Shown here piece after piece: positions 1 through 5,575 of a DNA stretch of 6,069 nucleotides. Made by a program: the position numbers and the translations under genes. The number at the start of each line of letters is the position of its first letter. The stretch's first letter is position 1. Where the stretch lies: positions 1 to 6,069 of the forward strand of contig JAKADF010000226.1 of assembly GCA_021820805.1 (NCBI GenBank). Direction: 5' to 3'. Origin of the DNA: Bacillota bacterium (lineage in GTDB: Bacteria; Bacillota; Bacilli; Alicyclobacillales; Alicyclobacillaceae). Below the pieces are notes generated by a model, which saw only the letters and a list, made by a program, of their open reading frames with translations, did not search any database and was not told the DNA's origin.

Positions 1-687
1 CAATTGTTGTCGACATTGATGGATACAAGTATGGTTCATTACGAGCCTTCTTTAAAGATTTACACGTTAGGTATACGCGTATGGGAACTAGCAATGACGT
101 ACGCGAACAATGTTCCAGTGGCACAGGTTGCCTTGCCGTTTTTGGAGCACCTTCGTGATACTTTTGATGAGACGGTTCAAATGGCAGTGCTCGATGGGCG
201 AGAAGTTGTCTATGTAGTGAAAATCGGGTCTAGCCGCCCGCTGCAGTTGGCATCCCAGGTAGGTACTCGGCTCCCCGCTTATGTGACAGGTTTAGGAAAG
301 GCATTACTCGCATGTTTTCCACTAAAACGGATTATTGACCTTTACCCTGAATCTGAGTTTCATGTATATACACCAGCGACAATCGGAAACAGGGATAAAC
401 TATTGTCCGAGTTGGACCTCATCAGAAAGCGTGGATATTCGACGGATTCAGGAGAGTATACACCTGGAGTTCGATGTGTGGCCGTTCCAGTACTCGGTGC
501 AGGAAACGCACCCATTGCAGCCATCAGCGTTTCAATTCTATCAGAGCGAAACTCTTCTGACTTTGAACAGGAGCTGGCAGATGCAGTGATTCAGTGTGGA
601 GCTAATTTGAGCCGTAGGTTTGGTGCGACTGACCCCTTTGCTTGGCGTTCAAATTATACTGTTGAAAATACACGTGAAGCAAATTAA
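1..687 (+). CDS. IclR-family transcriptional regulator (5' end outside the window)
   Basis: This is a DNA-binding regulator whose C-terminal domain senses a small metabolite, commonly an organic or sugar acid in this family. The reading frame is open from base 1, so the gene starts upstream. The visible 228 codons begin in the last part of the winged helix-turn-helix (LLSTLMDTSMVHYEP, then YTLGIRVWELA). About 30 N-terminal residues are missing compared with the usual length of about 250. Effector-domain landmarks are AYVTGLGKALLA (nt 277-312) and GEYTPGVRCVAVPV (nt 451-492), followed by the AAISVSI strand. The usual family end is near GANLSRRFG (about nt 598-624); the last 20 or so residues look like an extra tail, and its final codons overlap the aldolase remnant in another frame. 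Co-orientation with the transporter and reductases downstream suggests that it controls them, which is inference. Confidence 0.93.
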   Translation, partial: QLLSTLMDTSMVHYEPSLKIYTLGIRVWELAMTYANNVPVAQVALPFLEHLRDTFDETVQMAVLDGREVVYVVKIGSSRPLQLASQVGTRLPAYVTGLGKALLACFPLKRIIDLYPESEFHVYTPATIGNRDKLLSELDLIRKRGYSTDSGEYTPGVRCVAVPVLGAGNAPIAAISVSILSERNSSDFEQELADAVIQCGANLSRRFGATDPFAWRSNYTVENTREAN

Positions 688-865
688 GAGCAAAACGGCA
701 GGACGTTTGGTGCCAGACTCAGAATCAGCAATTCGATGGATGGAGAAAGGATATAAATGTCTGTCATATTCAGGTGACATATGGATTATGCAGAATGCCA
801 TTTTGGAAGCTTTGTCTGATATAAAAAGTCACATTTATAACGAAAAGAGGGAGGTGCAAGTATAA
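671..865 (+). pseudogene. C-terminal remnant of an HpcH/HpaI-family aldolase
   Basis: HpcH/HpaI enzymes (such as GarL or HpaI) are class II pyruvate aldolases that cleave 2-keto-3-deoxy sugar acids or related hydroxy-keto acids. Frame 2 from about nt 671 to the TAA at 863-865 encodes a stretch that matches, from memory, the C-terminal end of this family. It has an AGRLVPDSESA strand/loop, a WMEKGYKC helix, then SYSGDIWIMQNAILEALSDIK, with the characteristic SGDIW..Q motif. Family members have about 250-260 residues; here only about 64 codons are present. The metal- and substrate-binding barrel upstream is absent, and the bases before this point code for the IclR gene in frame 1. No convincing ribosome binding site or start codon precedes it. 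It is therefore read as a non-functional fragment left by a deletion. The family assignment is by recognised motif only. Confidence 0.75.
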
Positions 866-906
866 AAAAAAACATCGAAAGGAGTGATGCCAGGGATTTA
901 GTATAA
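847..906 (+). other. Ribosome binding site followed by a mutated start (ATA) and a short dead frame
   Basis: A very good ribosome binding site, GAGGGAGG at 847-854, lies inside the end of the aldolase remnant. Seven bases later comes ATA at 862-864 followed by lysine codons, where a start codon would be expected. With G at 864 the site would read ATGA, the classic 4-base stop/start overlap of translationally coupled genes. The present A changes TGA to TAA, which is still a stop, but destroys ATG. The frame then reads KKNIERSDARDLV and stops at 904-906. I cannot name the lost gene. This is inference from geometry, not homology. Confidence 0.4.
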
Positions 907-1033
907 ATGAATTTGATAGTAGCATATCTTTTCACAGTAATTTTTTACACCGCGTTATCAGAATAGTCAAAAACTTATAGAAACAGGATATTACTGGGGG
1001 TGTTTTTACAGCGCTGCTATTTGATACTTGGAC
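907..1033 (+). promoter_or_regulatory. Leader region before the MFS gene, with weak promoter candidates
   Basis: No supported gene lies between the dead frame and the transporter. TTGATA at 913-918 and AGTAAT at 936-941, 17 bases apart, form a passable sigma-A-like promoter that would give a leader of roughly 130 bases. TAGTCA at 964-969 with GATATT at 987-992 (17-base spacer) is a weaker alternative. A 19-codon frame opening at ATG 907 has no ribosome binding site and no recognisable product. The stretch may be eroded remains of the gene whose start was lost at 862. Confidence 0.3.
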
Positions 1034-1058
1034 TCAGATTAGATAAAACCTAATCGGA
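1034..1058. promoter_or_regulatory. Palindromic operator candidate upstream of the MFS gene
   Basis: TCAGATTAG (1034-1042) and CTAATCGGA (1050-1058) form an inverted repeat matching at 8 of 9 positions, with a 7-base AT-rich centre. It ends 5 bases before the transporter's ribosome binding site. A TTGATA (1021-1026) and a TAAAAC (1044-1049), 17 bases apart, would place the palindrome over the spacer and -10 region of a promoter, a common position for an operator. IclR proteins bind short palindromes of this size, so the neighbouring regulator is the obvious candidate. That link is inference. Confidence 0.4.
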
Positions 1059-1078
1059 AATGTGAGGAGGTATATTAA

Positions 1079-2389
1079 ATGGTTCAGCCTCAGCTAAATA
1101 AAGACAATGTAGTGGTACGGCCACGAACGAATATGAGATGGTTTGCGCTTTTGTTTTTGCTTGTCGGAGGCATCATCAATTACTTCGACCGTGTTAACCT
1201 GTCATATGCTGCTCCTGGCATGAAGAGTGAGCTTCATTTAAACAACACAGATATCGGCCTGATGCTCAGTGTGTTTTCGTGGATTTACGCGTTTGGCCAA
1301 CTTCCGTCAGGTTGGCTGATAGACCGTTTTGGAGGCAAAAAGATTTATTCATTTGCAGTGTTTGGGTGGAGTATTGCTACATTCTTTACAGGGGCGTGCA
1401 GTAAAATGGCGACATTCTTAAGTTTAAGGGTGTTGTTAGGTATTACAGAAGCTCCTTGTTTTCCAACATCCGCAAAAATTACGGCAACTTGGTTCCCGAA
1501 AAAAGAAAGAAGTTTAGCGACAGGCATTTGGGATTCTTCATCAAAGTGGGGGCCTTTTATTGCTCCAGCTATTCTCGTTCCCGTTTTAGGCGCATATGGT
1601 TGGAGATCGCTGTTTTATGTGACAGGGGCTCTCGGGATTATCTTTATACTTATTTTCATGGTTTTCTATCGTAATCCGGGCAAAAGCCGCAGAATCAGTA
1701 AAGAGGAACTGGACTATCTGCAAGCTGACGGAGGTGGAGTTGAAGAAAATATTCAAACATCGAGCATATCGTGGGGGGCGTTATTCAAATACAGAGCAAT
1801 GTGGGGAATGATTTTAGGATTTTTCTGCACCATTTGGATCTGGAATATTTTCCTCCTTTTCCTGCCGAGCTTCCTTTTGAAAGTATACCATGTCTCACTC
1901 GCAGGGCTGGGTATTTACTCTTCAATACCTTGGTTTGGAGGAATTGTAGGAGATATCATTTTGGGCGGATATTTGGCAAAGAAGCTTGTAGACAAAGGAG
2001 TTGCATCTTCTTTAAATGCTAAGCGCCGTTTAATCGTCATTTATGCAATCTTGGCAGGTATTACTGTCATCCTTGTACCGCTCGTGCATAGTTTAGGGCT
2101 TGCTATCTTACTGATGACTATCGCTCTCGCTTGTATATCAGCCATTACCGGTAACGCCTGGGCAATGCCGGGAGATGTTGCACCTCAATCCATGGTCGCA
2201 TCAGTCGGTGCAATTCAGAACTTTGGCGGATATTTTGGCGGCGCTTTTTCTCCGGTGATTGCAGGCATGATTGCTGATGCTACCGGATCTTACACACTCG
2301 CATTTATTTCAGGTGGAATCATTGCTGCATTAGCAGCGGTGTGCTACGGAATCATTGTGAAAAAACCAATAGGAGAAAAGGTTTCTTAA
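1079..2389 (+). CDS. MFS permease, anion:cation symporter type (sugar-acid/organic-acid uptake)
   Basis: This is a 436-residue membrane protein of the major facilitator superfamily, the usual length. It most resembles the anion:cation symporter group that includes glucarate/galactarate, hexuronate and related carboxylate permeases. The start ATG follows GAGGAGG (1064-1070) at 8 bases. Seen in the sequence: the group's TM1 signature INYFDRVNLSYAAPGM (residues 33-48), motif A GWLIDRFGGKK in loop 2-3 (78-88), RVLLGITEAPCFPTSAKITATWFP (117-140) then KKERSLATG, a long central loop (about 198-232), and WAMPGDVAPQSMVASVGAIQNFGGYFGG (361-388) in the C-terminal half. About 12 hydrophobic segments can be counted. 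It probably imports an acidic substrate by proton symport. The reductases downstream and the aldolase remnant upstream favour an aldarate or similar sugar acid, but the substrate cannot be read from the sequence. Confidence 0.92.
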   Translation: MVQPQLNKDNVVVRPRTNMRWFALLFLLVGGIINYFDRVNLSYAAPGMKSELHLNNTDIGLMLSVFSWIYAFGQLPSGWLIDRFGGKKIYSFAVFGWSIATFFTGACSKMATFLSLRVLLGITEAPCFPTSAKITATWFPKKERSLATGIWDSSSKWGPFIAPAILVPVLGAYGWRSLFYVTGALGIIFILIFMVFYRNPGKSRRISKEELDYLQADGGGVEENIQTSSISWGALFKYRAMWGMILGFFCTIWIWNIFLLFLPSFLLKVYHVSLAGLGIYSSIPWFGGIVGDIILGGYLAKKLVDKGVASSLNAKRRLIVIYAILAGITVILVPLVHSLGLAILLMTIALACISAITGNAWAMPGDVAPQSMVASVGAIQNFGGYFGGAFSPVIAGMIADATGSYTLAFISGGIIAALAAVCYGIIVKKPIGEKVS

Positions 2390-2459
2390 CATTCTGCACA
2401 GGGCATCCAGTATATTTAAAATCTTTGATATCCCAAAATACATGTTGGATTTACGATGA

Positions 2460-2500
2460 TGGTTGGGGTGTGACCTATGGGCCATGTCACACTCCAATCA
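2460..2500 (+). promoter_or_regulatory. Strong 15-bp hairpin between the MFS and dehydrogenase genes
   Basis: Bases 2460-2474 pair with 2486-2500 over all 15 positions, 13 Watson-Crick and 2 G-U, around an 11-base loop. The structure sits 70 bases after the MFS stop and 37 bases before the next start. No T-run follows (the next bases are ATCATTTATAT), so it is not a standard intrinsic terminator. It could be an operator for a dimeric regulator, an RNA processing or stabilising hairpin that gives the permease and the enzymes different expression, or a weak terminator. The intergenic space (2390-2537) otherwise shows no gene and no clear promoter. Confidence 0.6.
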
Positions 2501-2537
2501 ATCATTTATATGGCAGTAGATTGGAGAGGAACTAGAT

Positions 2538-3479
2538 ATGATTTTATTTATTCATCCTATTAAACCTGAACTTATCGAACGGTTACGTACAGAACTAAAC
2601 GAGGAAATCATAGTAAAGGGCAGTTTTGATGAGGTCGGGCTGGAACTATCGAGTGCTGAAATCATAGTCTCTTCCGCATTCCAGTTGAATACGAGTTTAT
2701 TTGAACGCTGCCATAATCTGCGATGGTTTCATTCGGTGTCTGCTGGAGTAGAGGATATGCCATTTGAACTGTTCGATCAAAAAGGCATCATTCTTACCAA
2801 TTCCAGGGGAATTCACGGGCATCAGATGGCAGAGCAAATATTCGGGATGATGATTTCCTTTACGAGGGGACTTCATTATAACTTGAAAAATCAGTTGAAG
2901 CAGAAATGGGAACTTAAGTATCCCGTAAGACAATTACGCGGTTCCACAATATGTATCGTGGGCGTCGGCAGTATTGGCAGAGAGGTCGCAAGAAAGGCCA
3001 AAGCCTTTGATATGTTTGTGATTGGCGTAAGGAATACAGAGAGGCCAGTGGAAAATTGCGATTCTGTCGTTAGTACAAACAAACTTAGGGATGTTTTAAA
3101 GGAGAGTGATTTTGTTGTAGTGCTGACTCCTTTGACACCAGCGACATACCATCTCATTGGTGAGAAGGAGTTAGAGAGTATGAAGCCGTCAGGAATCTTG
3201 ATAAATTTCGCTCGCGGGGATGTTGTGGATGAACGTGCATTAATTCAGGCACTTAAAAATCAGACCATCGGCGGAGCAGGACTTGATGTATTTCACACCG
3301 AGCCTTTACCTGAAGACAGTGTTCTGTGGAGTATGGAAAACGTACTTATTTCTCCTCATTATGGGGGATTTGCACCTTTGCACGGAGAATACATCGTAGA
3401 TGCCTTTGTCGAGAATTATTGGTCATATCGCCGGAAAGATCCAATGCCTGGTCTGGTAGATTTGAAAAAGAAGTACTAG
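2538..3479 (+). CDS. D-2-hydroxyacid dehydrogenase (glyoxylate/hydroxypyruvate reductase-like)
   Basis: This 313-residue cytosolic oxidoreductase belongs to the D-isomer-specific 2-hydroxyacid dehydrogenase family and reversibly reduces 2-oxo acids such as hydroxypyruvate or glyoxylate. Visible elements are an N-terminal half of the substrate domain with HSVSAGVEDMP (65-75), a Rossmann domain with the dinucleotide loop GVGSIG (142-147), and all three catalytic residues: Arg226 in NFARGDVVDE, Glu255 in DVFHTEPLPE and His274 in SPHYGG. The second beta strand ends in VIGVRNT, with Arg165 where NAD enzymes usually carry an acidic residue, which suggests preference for NADPH. The start ATG follows GGAGAGGA (2523-2530) at 7 bases. 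It lies 148 bases after the permease gene and 89 before the next reductase. In context it may turn hydroxypyruvate or glyoxylate into glycerate or glycolate; the exact substrate is uncertain. Confidence 0.92.
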   Translation: MILFIHPIKPELIERLRTELNEEIIVKGSFDEVGLELSSAEIIVSSAFQLNTSLFERCHNLRWFHSVSAGVEDMPFELFDQKGIILTNSRGIHGHQMAEQIFGMMISFTRGLHYNLKNQLKQKWELKYPVRQLRGSTICIVGVGSIGREVARKAKAFDMFVIGVRNTERPVENCDSVVSTNKLRDVLKESDFVVVLTPLTPATYHLIGEKELESMKPSGILINFARGDVVDERALIQALKNQTIGGAGLDVFHTEPLPEDSVLWSMENVLISPHYGGFAPLHGEYIVDAFVENYWSYRRKDPMPGLVDLKKKY

Positions 3480-3568
3480 GCAAATTGGTGGATCCGATCC
3501 GCTCATTATCTAAAGATTCATACTGTCCGTCTAATGTGGTAATTTTAATAGTAGGGAGGTTTAATAGA

Positions 3569-4468
3569 ATGGAGAAGATTGGTTTTATTGGACTTGGTAC
3601 CATGGGGAAACCGATGGCTGAAAACCTGTTAAAACAAGGATATAGTTTAACAGTTTACAACCGAACGGCACAAAAGGCACTTCAATTAACGAAACAAGGA
3701 TACGATGCAGCTATCGTTCAATCACCGGCTGAGGTAGCTGAAGTATCTGACATCGTATTTACTATGCTGACTGCAGACAGTGCGGTTGAAGAGGTCTGTT
3801 TTGGAGAAGGCGGAATCATTTCAGGGGCTAAAGAAGGATTGCTCGTCATTGATTGCAGTACCATTTCACCAGCAACCAGTAAGCACGCAGCTGAACGATT
3901 TGCTAAAGCGGGCGCGCATTTTTTGGATGCTCCTGTAACAGGGAGTGAACCTCAGGCAATCGCCGCAAAACTCACCTTCATGGTTGGCGGACTGCGGAGT
4001 GACTTTGAGCGCTCCGAACCCCTTTTTCAAGCTATGGGCCAAAATGCATATTACATGGGCACGAGTGGTGCAGGTTCGTATATGAAACTGGCTAATAATA
4101 CAATGGCAGCTATCAATATGCTCTCCCTTTCAGAGAGTTTAGTTATGGCAGTCAAGTCGGGTGTGAGTCCAGAAATGTTCCTAAAGGTTGTTTCGGGCGG
4201 TGGTGCTCGCAGCGGAATGGCGGATACTAAATCATCTAAAATTTTTTCGAGAGATTTTACTCCGAACTTTACCACCAAGCTTATGTTGAAGGATTTAGGG
4301 TTAGCCTCGCAACTTGCAAAAGAATTTGAAATACCATTACCAGTCCTCGGCGTTGTACGTGAGATGATGCAAATGGCTGTTGCAAAAGGCTTTGGTGACG
4401 AGGATATGTGTTCAATAGTTAAGTGTTATGAGGAATGGGCAAAAGTTACGGTGCAATCGCAAAGTTGA
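3569..4468 (+). CDS. Beta-hydroxyacid dehydrogenase (tartronate-semialdehyde reductase / GarR-like)
   Basis: This 299-residue member of the 3-hydroxyisobutyrate dehydrogenase superfamily includes tartronate-semialdehyde reductase, which makes glycerate. The start at 3569 is chosen because AGGGAGG (3553-3559) lies 9 bases before it and the dinucleotide motif begins at once. The same frame stays open upstream to 3326, but that part overlaps the preceding gene and is not coding. Seen: KIGFIGLGTMGKPMA with GLGTMG (8-13), VYNRT (29-33) after the second strand, typical of NADPH-using members, the substrate loop DAPVTGSEPQA (120-130), which is a variant of the usual DAPVSGG form, and KLANN with the catalytic Lys173. 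The C-terminal all-helical domain is complete (FTTKLMLKDLGLA, 234-246). It probably forms one transcript with the two genes before it. Other semialdehyde or glyoxylate substrates are possible. Confidence 0.92.
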   Translation: MEKIGFIGLGTMGKPMAENLLKQGYSLTVYNRTAQKALQLTKQGYDAAIVQSPAEVAEVSDIVFTMLTADSAVEEVCFGEGGIISGAKEGLLVIDCSTISPATSKHAAERFAKAGAHFLDAPVTGSEPQAIAAKLTFMVGGLRSDFERSEPLFQAMGQNAYYMGTSGAGSYMKLANNTMAAINMLSLSESLVMAVKSGVSPEMFLKVVSGGGARSGMADTKSSKIFSRDFTPNFTTKLMLKDLGLASQLAKEFEIPLPVLGVVREMMQMAVAKGFGDEDMCSIVKCYEEWAKVTVQSQS

Positions 4469-4535
4469 AACCGCATTTAAGTCACAGCAGTTTCACTTTC
4501 TAAGCCGTAGTTTATTCGCTGATGGAAATATCCGC

Positions 4536-4567
4536 AATGTGGTGTGCTCATTCTAATACGCCACATT
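4536..4567 (+). terminator. Possible terminator hairpin after the reductase operon
   Basis: AATGTGGTGTG (4536-4546) pairs with TACGCCACATT (4557-4567) over 11 positions, including two G-U pairs, around a 10-base loop. It lies 68 bases after the reductase stop and before the promoter candidate of the next gene, where a terminator is expected. The following bases (TAATATATT) are AT-rich but not a clean T-run, so termination would be weak or the hairpin may serve another role. Confidence 0.4.
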
Positions 4568-4617
4568 TAATATATTCATGTATTTGACTGATTTCTATTG
4601 AAAGTTTACCAAGATAC

Positions 4618-4646
4618 TAGACTGTCAATGAGTGAGGTGCTATATT
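4618..4646 (+). promoter_or_regulatory. Sigma-A-type promoter candidate for the ABC transporter
   Basis: TAGACT (4618-4623) and TATATT (4641-4646) are 17 bases apart and match the vegetative -35 and -10 hexamers at 4 and 5 of 6 positions. Transcription would start near 4653, about 35 bases before the ATG at 4688, leaving no room for a riboswitch or T-box in the leader. Another -35-like TTGACT at 4584-4589 has no well-spaced -10. The rest of the 4469-4687 gap shows only the hairpin at 4536-4567. Confidence 0.45.
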
Positions 4647-4672
4647 AAACCGTGTATTTAACTTGGGAAACT

Positions 4673-4704
4673 AGGAGTTGGGGTTAAATGGATAAAAAAT
4701 TACA
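4673..4704 (+). other. Ribosome binding site and likely original start of the binding-protein gene, now out of frame
   Basis: AGGAG (4673-4677) sits 10 bases before ATG 4688, the best initiation site here. That ATG reads MDKKLQWGW and does not enter the binding-protein frame, which has a stop (TAA) at 4693-4695. Adding one A to the A6 run at 4694-4699 would give MDKKITMGLVFAASMFALSAC, a textbook lipoprotein signal peptide with a charged n-region. The gene therefore seems to be one base short in this run. Confidence 0.65.
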
Positions 4705-5529
4705 ATGGGGCTGGTTTTTGCAGCTTCAATGTTTGCATTATCCGCATGTGGTACAGGGGCAAGCAACACAAAAAGTACAAATAGCAGTGCTTCGTCCAAC
4801 ACCACCAGTGCGCCTGCTTCCAGCGGTTCATTGCTTAGCCAGATAAAACAACGTGGATCCATCGAGATTGGAACAGAAGGAACATATGCACCATTCACAT
4901 TTCACGACAATCAAAATAAGCTGACGGGTTTTGATGTAGAATTAGCCCAGGCTGTGGTGAAACAGCTTGGCGTAAAAGCGGATTTCGTTGAAACACCTTG
5001 GGATGGAATGCTAGCTGGGTTAAATGACAAGCGCTTTGATATGGTTGCAAATGAAGTAGGTGTTACCCCAGCACGTGAACAAAAGTACGATTTCTCAACA
5101 CCATATATTACTTCAGCGTCCGTTCTTATTGTCCGAAAGGATAACACCTCGATTCATTCGTTTAAAGATCTGAAAGGCAAAAAATCTGCACAATCCTTAA
5201 CGAGCAACTTTGCTAAAGTTGCACAACAAAACGGCGCAAGCATTGTTGGTGTTCAGGGATTTAACGATGCATTGCAATTGCTGGAATCAGGCCGCGTTGA
5301 TGCGACAGTCAATGATAAGCTGTCCTTCCTCACATTCCTGAAGGAGCATCCGAATGCACCTTTGAAGATTGTTGCAACAGACCAGGATGCCAGCCAAAGT
5401 GCGTTTGCTTTTAGAAAAGGGAACCCGGAACTGGTAAAAGCCGTGGATAATGCGTTAGCAACTTTAGAGAAAAACGGTACGTATGATTCAATTTCAAAGA
5501 AATGGTTTAACCAAAACGTCTTACGTTAA
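4705..5529 (+). CDS. Polar amino-acid (cystine-like) ABC transporter substrate-binding lipoprotein
   Basis: This extracellular, membrane-anchored receptor delivers a polar amino acid to an ABC importer. The open frame from ATG 4705 gives 274 residues with lipobox LSAC (lipid-carrying Cys15), a Ser/Thr/Ala-rich linker (about 16-42), then a family 3 solute-binding domain: IEIGTEGTYAPFTF (53-66), the signature GFDVELAQAVVKQLG (75-89) and KSAQSLTSN (160-168). The segments GTEGTYAPF, ETPWDGMLAGLNDKRFD and KSAQSLTSN are very like the cystine-binding TcyA type as I recall it, so L-cystine is the favoured ligand. ATG 4705 has no ribosome binding site and would leave a signal peptide without its positive n-region. 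The true start is probably ATG 4688, with a one-base deletion in between. The permease follows within a few bases, so the two are an operon. The ATPase is presumably beyond the window. Confidence 0.88.
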   Translation: MGLVFAASMFALSACGTGASNTKSTNSSASSNTTSAPASSGSLLSQIKQRGSIEIGTEGTYAPFTFHDNQNKLTGFDVELAQAVVKQLGVKADFVETPWDGMLAGLNDKRFDMVANEVGVTPAREQKYDFSTPYITSASVLIVRKDNTSIHSFKDLKGKKSAQSLTSNFAKVAQQNGASIVGVQGFNDALQLLESGRVDATVNDKLSFLTFLKEHPNAPLKIVATDQDASQSAFAFRKGNPELVKAVDNALATLEKNGTYDSISKKWFNQNVLR

Positions 5530-5532
5530 GGA

Positions 5533-5575
5533 ATGAAGTCATTTGCAGACATTGTTCGCCCCAACGTCGGGGATT
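5533..5575 (+). other. Frame disturbance at the start of the permease gene, at a GC hairpin
   Basis: ATG 5533 lies 3 bases after the binding-protein stop and reads MKSFADIVRPNVGDSN, then leaves the permease frame. The permease frame (codons from 5537) has a stop at 5534-5536. Removing one base from CCCC (5559-5562) or GGGG (5569-5572) joins them as MKSFADIVRP, then a few residues, then IQTFLESFWPMLQ, a natural-looking permease start. The two runs also pair as a short hairpin with a 6-base loop. The alternative is that translation begins at TTG 5543, 10 bases after AAGGA (5528-5532), with no frameshift. Confidence 0.5.

Noticed and set aside
941..960. ACCGCG resembling the T-box antiterminator core
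   Set aside because: The preceding GGTGG bases, a specifier stem and a terminator are all absent.
907..966. 19-codon hydrophobic frame starting MNLIVAYLF
   Set aside because: There is no ribosome binding site and it is very short; chance in an eroded leader is the simplest reading.
2697..3157. Antisense open frames over the dehydrogenase (similar ones lie over other genes)
   Set aside because: Each is an antisense shadow of a well-supported gene, with no recognisable protein.
3326..3568. N-terminal extension of the beta-hydroxyacid dehydrogenase frame into the preceding gene
   Set aside because: It overlaps the dehydrogenase in another frame. The ribosome binding site and the GLGTMG motif place the start at 3569.
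3480..3568. Near repeat GGATCC-GATCC in the gap between the two reductases
   Set aside because: Too short to be meaningful; no promoter, hairpin or element end is seen there.
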